8,161 nt of DNA, taken from Planctomycetota bacterium (GTDB taxonomy: Bacteria; Planctomycetota; MHYJ01; JACQXL01; JAVHLO01). The translations under genes and the position numbers were made by a program. Shown in pieces: positions 5,773 to 8,161 of the stretch; position 1 is the first letter of the stretch, and each line of letters opens with the position of its first letter. The notes beneath the pieces are model-generated. The model made no database searches. It saw nothing but the letters and a program-made list of their open reading frames with translations, and was not told the origin of the DNA. The stretch is from the NCBI GenBank assembly GCA_031082105.1, contig JAVHLO010000151.1, positions 1 to 8,161 of the forward strand. The letters are read 5' to 3'.

Positions 5773-6423
5773 ATGGTGACCGTGAGGATGAGAGAGTCGA
5801 TCGGACGGAAGAGCAGGACCGGGGCGCGACGCGGGTTTACACTCATCGAGCTCCTGGTGGTTGTGGCGATCATCGGTATTCTTGCCGCGCTGCTCCTGCC
5901 CGCGCTCATCAAGGCCAGGTGCCGGGCCAAGGAAGGCACGTCCCAATCGCAGTTGCGCGACCTCGGCAGCGCGATGAAGGCGTACAACGCCGACTATGCC
6001 GTCTATCCGCGCGACGGGAGCCCGAGCCCGACGAACGGCGGCGCGACCGTCACTTCCGCCCAGAACACGACGATGTACGTCGTCGACGGACTCTGCAGGG
6101 TCGGACCGCAGGGCGCAATGTACTACGAGTTCAAGCGGGAACAACTGCGGAACGGCAACATGCCGACCAGCATACAAATCCCTTCGACGACCATCCCGCC
6201 CTATCCCGCGGGCACTTGCTGGTGGAGCCCGCTCGGATACCCGTATTGGTACCGAGAGAACGCGAGAGAAATCGTCAAGACCAACCTGAGGAATCCGTAT
6301 ACTTACGATATGTGGACGCGTAACTGTGACGACGTCATGGCGGGGAATCCGTGGCCGCAGGCGGGGGTGGATCCCAACACTCCTCAGTTGACGACGAACC
6401 GGCTTGTGGCCAATTGGCACTAG
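5773..6423 (+). CDS. Prepilin/pseudopilin, type II secretion or type IV pilus-like (sigma54-promoted)
   Basis: A 216-residue protein with a 21-residue basic leader (MVTVRMRESI...ARRG), a class III cleavage site G21/F22, Glu at mature position 5 (E26) and a hydrophobic helix at about 22-45. Prepilin peptidase would cut after G21 and methylate F22; the helix then anchors the subunit in the inner membrane and packs into the fibre core. The exported remainder is rich in Tyr, Pro and Asn, has cysteines at 50, 108, 149 and 185, and contains PYTYDMWTRNCDD near 175-187. It resembles large prepilin-type proteins common in PVC-group genomes, whose exact role is often unknown. It has its own sigma54 promoter and a strong ribosome-binding site. 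The prepilin assignment is firm; whether it is a major subunit or a minor one cannot be told. Confidence 0.92.
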   Translation: MVTVRMRESIGRKSRTGARRGFTLIELLVVVAIIGILAALLLPALIKARCRAKEGTSQSQLRDLGSAMKAYNADYAVYPRDGSPSPTNGGATVTSAQNTTMYVVDGLCRVGPQGAMYYEFKREQLRNGNMPTSIQIPSTTIPPYPAGTCWWSPLGYPYWYRENAREIVKTNLRNPYTYDMWTRNCDDVMAGNPWPQAGVDPNTPQLTTNRLVANWH

Positions 6424-6485
6424 GCCGGCCAGTCCGGGCGTGCGGCATGTTGCTTTCGAGTCGTTGTGAAATACGCGACCCTTGT

Positions 6486-6491
6486 GGGGAG
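6486..6491 (+). promoter_or_regulatory. Shine-Dalgarno GGGGAG deciding the start at 6499
   Basis: GGGGAG lies 7 nt before the ATG at 6499. This favours 6499 over the in-frame GTG at 6466, and it yields the expected short basic prepilin leader. Confidence 0.65.
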
Positions 6492-6498
6492 TCCCAAG

Positions 6499-7212
6499 AT
6501 GACACTGAGACGTTCGCTCAACCGCGGCTTCACACTCATTGAAATCTTGATTGTGGTAGCCATCATCGCCCTGCTCGCCGCGCTCCTGGTTGTGGGCGTG
6601 GTCGGGATGCGCAGGCGAGCCCAGTTCGAGAAGACCAGGGCGCTCATCCAGCGGATCGAGGTGGGGTTGAAGGTCTACTACGAGCGCTACATTCAGTATC
6701 CGCCACCCGCGCATCCGGCGGTTCCTCCAGTGTCTCCGTTCCTGGGGCTCGGCGTAAACAACTCCGGGCCCATGCTCTGGTACCTGGGCACGCCGCAACC
6801 ATGTCTCAGCGGCGGCACGTGGGGCACCATGTCGCCGTGCGTCGATTTTCAGACCAGCGAGGTCGAGCCGCTTGTGGCGGGCGGCACCGGGAACAACGCC
6901 CCCATCAACACCGGCATGGTCCGCCCGATCGTGGATGCGTGGGGCAGGCGCATCTCGTATCGCCGGCCCGGCGCCAACCACGCCACAGTGGTCAACCCCG
7001 GGGTGCATGATCGGGGCAAGGACCATTCGAAGTACATCGACCTCTGGTCGTGGGGCGCCGACGGCGGGTCACGCGGTCCCCTGGGGACGGGTTCGGTGAA
7101 CACGATCATGTACACCCAGGCCGGCGCAGGCGGTGAGTCGGGCGTCTACCCGAACGGGTATCCCAATTCCGGATACGGGATCGACGACATAGCCAACTGG
7201 TATGCGAAGTAG
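6499..7212 (+). CDS. GspG-like pseudopilin
   Basis: A 237-residue protein with a 10-residue leader MTLRRSLNRG, cleavage G10/F11, Glu at mature position 5 (E15) and a hydrophobic helix at about 11-36. The C-terminal half carries the marks of the GspG/PulG major pseudopilin: IVDAWGRRISYRRPG at 144-158 (compare DPWGxxYxYxxPG), YIDLWSWGADGG at 179-190 (compare DIxSxGxDG), and a terminal DDIANW at 229-234 (compare DDIxNW). In GspG this region forms a calcium-binding loop. At 237 residues it is much longer than a typical GspG of about 140-150; extra sequence sits between the helix and the DAWG motif (about 70-140), with cysteines at 102 and 114. It lies 75 bp after the first prepilin gene and has no clear promoter of its own, so cotranscription from the sigma54 promoter is likely. 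Confidence 0.9.
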   Translation: MTLRRSLNRGFTLIEILIVVAIIALLAALLVVGVVGMRRRAQFEKTRALIQRIEVGLKVYYERYIQYPPPAHPAVPPVSPFLGLGVNNSGPMLWYLGTPQPCLSGGTWGTMSPCVDFQTSEVEPLVAGGTGNNAPINTGMVRPIVDAWGRRISYRRPGANHATVVNPGVHDRGKDHSKYIDLWSWGADGGSRGPLGTGSVNTIMYTQAGAGGESGVYPNGYPNSGYGIDDIANWYAK

Positions 7213-7223
7213 CGCGCAACGGG

Positions 7224-7255
7224 TCGCGGTCCGCGAGAGCGCGAAGCGGCTTTTT
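7224..7255 (+). terminator. Possible rho-independent terminator after the GspG-like gene
   Basis: A GC-rich stretch contains the perfect palindrome TCGCGG-T-CCGCGA (7224-7236). It is followed by an imperfect short stem AGCGC-GAA-GCGGCT ending next to TTTTT (7251-7255). The stem directly before the T-run is short with a bulge, and overlapping foldings compete, so efficiency is uncertain. The position after the stop codon and before a promoter-like sequence supports the call. Confidence 0.4.
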
Positions 7256-7256
7256 G

Positions 7257-7286
7257 TTGAAATGTCTACGGCAAAACGGATAGAAT
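7257..7286 (+). promoter_or_regulatory. Candidate sigma70-type promoter for the third prepilin gene
   Basis: TTGAAA (7257-7262), an 18-bp spacer and TAGAAT (7281-7286), each box 5 of 6 to consensus. Transcription would start near 7293, about 70 nt before the ATG at 7363. It comes directly after the possible terminator, which would give the third gene expression independent of sigma54. Confidence 0.45.
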
Positions 7287-7349
7287 GACGGGGTTGGCGG
7301 ACTTGGATCAGCCAATCGCCTTGTTGAGAAAGAGAGACCGCGCGAGTTT

Positions 7350-7355
7350 AAGGAG
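7350..7355 (+). promoter_or_regulatory. Shine-Dalgarno AAGGAG deciding the start at 7363
   Basis: AAGGAG lies 7 nt before the ATG at 7363 and gives a 10-residue prepilin leader. The longer in-frame reading from an ATG at 7285 would place the start inside the predicted -10 box and adds an untypical leader. Confidence 0.8.
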
Positions 7356-7362
7356 TATCTGC

Positions 7363-8079
7363 ATGAAGACCCGCATGGGCTTGCGTAGAGGCTTCACGCT
7401 CATCGAGCTGCTTGTCGTGATAGTCATCATCGTTATCATCGCGACGATGTCGCTCGCCTTGCTGGGTTTCTTCAGCAAGGGCGTCTCGATCAAGGGCACC
7501 GGCAGGACGCTCGAAGGCCTCTTCCTCCGGGCGCGGCAACTTGCCTCCTCGAAGAGGCAGATGCACTTCCTTTTGTTCCATCCGGATACTCAAGAGCCCG
7601 ACGAGTTCAGGCGCAAGCCGTTCGTCCTGTTGATCGAGGACACGAACCGGAACAGTCGCCTGCAGTTCGGCAACGATATCAGCGCGTTCAACGTGGCGCA
7701 GGGCCGGTACCTGGACAAGACAGCGGCAGGCGGGCCCGCAAACGGAGACACGATCATCGGCGAACCGGTGTCGCTGCCGCGCGGCGTCGTGTTCAATACG
7801 AACACCCGGCTCTTCATAACGGGTGGCGGCGGACCTTTCCGGATCGGGTTCATGAACGACGGGTCACTCTATCTCGGCGCGACCGGCGACAACCCCATCA
7901 TCCAGGACGGCGGGACGACGTTCTCGGGCAACCTGCCGACCCCCGCCACCTGGGACCTCGGCGTGCGCCAGTTGGGTACCGGCAATACGGACGGCAACCA
8001 GGATGTCGGCGTCCGGCTGTACCTGGACTACGTCAAGACGACGGGCAAGTTGACGAAGAAGTACTTTGTGACGAACTAG
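7363..8079 (+). CDS. GspH/FimT-like prepilin (minor pseudopilin)
   Basis: A 238-residue protein with leader MKTRMGLRRG, cleavage G10/F11, Glu at mature position 5 (E15) and a hydrophobic helix at about 11-37. After the helix, GRTLEGLFLRARQLASSKRQ (47-66) fits the region of GspH and FimT proteins where an amphipathic segment rich in Ala and Arg leads into the beta domain, followed by MHFLLFHPD. Towards the end, LPRGVVF (138-144) and FRIGFMNDGSLYL (159-171) match the GspH pattern of beta strands with a conserved DG turn. No cysteines are present. It would be a low-abundance tip or initiating subunit of the fibre. It is separated from the GspG-like gene by 150 bp with a possible terminator and promoter, and is 13 bp from the following secreted-protein gene, so those two are likely cotranscribed. 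GspH/FimT is the best guess; the prepilin class is certain. Confidence 0.88.
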   Translation: MKTRMGLRRGFTLIELLVVIVIIVIIATMSLALLGFFSKGVSIKGTGRTLEGLFLRARQLASSKRQMHFLLFHPDTQEPDEFRRKPFVLLIEDTNRNSRLQFGNDISAFNVAQGRYLDKTAAGGPANGDTIIGEPVSLPRGVVFNTNTRLFITGGGGPFRIGFMNDGSLYLGATGDNPIIQDGGTTFSGNLPTPATWDLGVRQLGTGNTDGNQDVGVRLYLDYVKTTGKLTKKYFVTN

Positions 8080-8092
8080 TAGGAGAAACAGC

Positions 8093-8161
8093 ATGAGAAA
8101 GGTTTTATCAGCGGCGGCAGCACTGGGCCTTTGCCTGGCCCTGCCCGCAGCCGCTCTGGCG
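8093..8161 (+). CDS. Secreted protein, N-terminal signal peptide only (cut by the right edge)
   Basis: An ATG at 8093 follows AGGAG (8081-8085) by 7 nt and opens 23 codons up to the window edge. The sequence is MRKVL followed by a hydrophobic Ala/Leu core and ends in ALA, a classical Sec signal peptide with an AxA-type cleavage site. The cysteine at residue 14 is preceded by LGL and is not a convincing lipobox. It begins 13 bp after the GspH/FimT-like gene and is probably in the same transcript. The mature protein is outside the window, so its function is unknown; it could be a fibre-associated or exported protein. Confidence 0.75.
   Translation, partial: MRKVLSAAAALGLCLALPAAALA

Noticed and set aside
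5752..7026. Minus-strand open frame (424 codons) spanning two prepilin genes
   Set aside because: Both plus-strand prepilins have ribosome-binding sites and intact signal motifs; the antisense frame runs across the intergenic gap and has no motif.
1..8161. CRISPR array, tRNA, rRNA, insertion sequence or phage genes
   Set aside because: No repeat-spacer pattern, tRNA-like cloverleaf with conserved arms, rRNA segment, transposase or integrase was seen on either strand.

Overview
The window is GC-rich bacterial DNA with long spurious antisense open frames. It holds seven supportable protein genes, two of them cut by the window edges. Three prepilin-type proteins with an FTLIE signature follow one another, next to a PilB/GspE-type ATPase, a NtrC-type regulator and a STAS protein. 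This resembles environmental PVC-group bacteria (Lentisphaerota, Kiritimatiellota, Omnitrophota, Planctomycetota and relatives). That placement is an inference from protein style; no rRNA or taxonomic marker is present.

Layout: (1) Positions 1-579, minus strand: the N-terminal part of a STAS-domain protein with an Ala/Pro-rich tail running off the left edge. (2) Positions 580-747: a compact divergent control region with one sigma70-type promoter in each direction and a 13-bp palindrome between the two -35 boxes. (3) Positions 748-2460, plus strand: a GspE/PilB-family ATPase. (4) Positions 2461-2733: two oppositely oriented arrays of a 7-bp repeat that can fold into a long hairpin. (5) Positions 2734-5336: a two-gene unit made of a GlcF-like protein with two [4Fe-4S] motifs and two CCG domains, overlapped by 4 bp (ATGA) with a NtrC-type response regulator. 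(6) Positions 5337-5772: a 436-bp intergenic region with a three-stem fold-back element, two tandem GTTAC-N6-GTAAC palindromes and a very good sigma54 (-24/-12) promoter. (7) Positions 5773-8079: three prepilin/pseudopilin genes. The second is GspG-like, the third GspH/FimT-like and preceded by a possible terminator and its own sigma70-like promoter. (8) Positions 8093-8161: the signal peptide of a secreted protein, cut by the right edge.

How the parts may fit: the ATPase would power assembly of a type II secretion or type IV pilus-like fibre, and the prepilins would be its subunits. The regulator gene lies just upstream of paired palindromes followed by a sigma54 promoter and the first prepilin gene. 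This is the arrangement expected if the regulator, with sigma54 RNA polymerase, switches on prepilin expression. It is inferred from DNA layout, but each element is directly visible. No secretin, inner-membrane platform protein, prepilin peptidase or histidine kinase lies in the window, so the machine must be completed elsewhere. The most interesting points are this apparent regulatory circuit, the regulator's altered AAA+ residues, its translational coupling to an iron-sulfur protein instead of a kinase, and the two unusual intergenic repeat structures.
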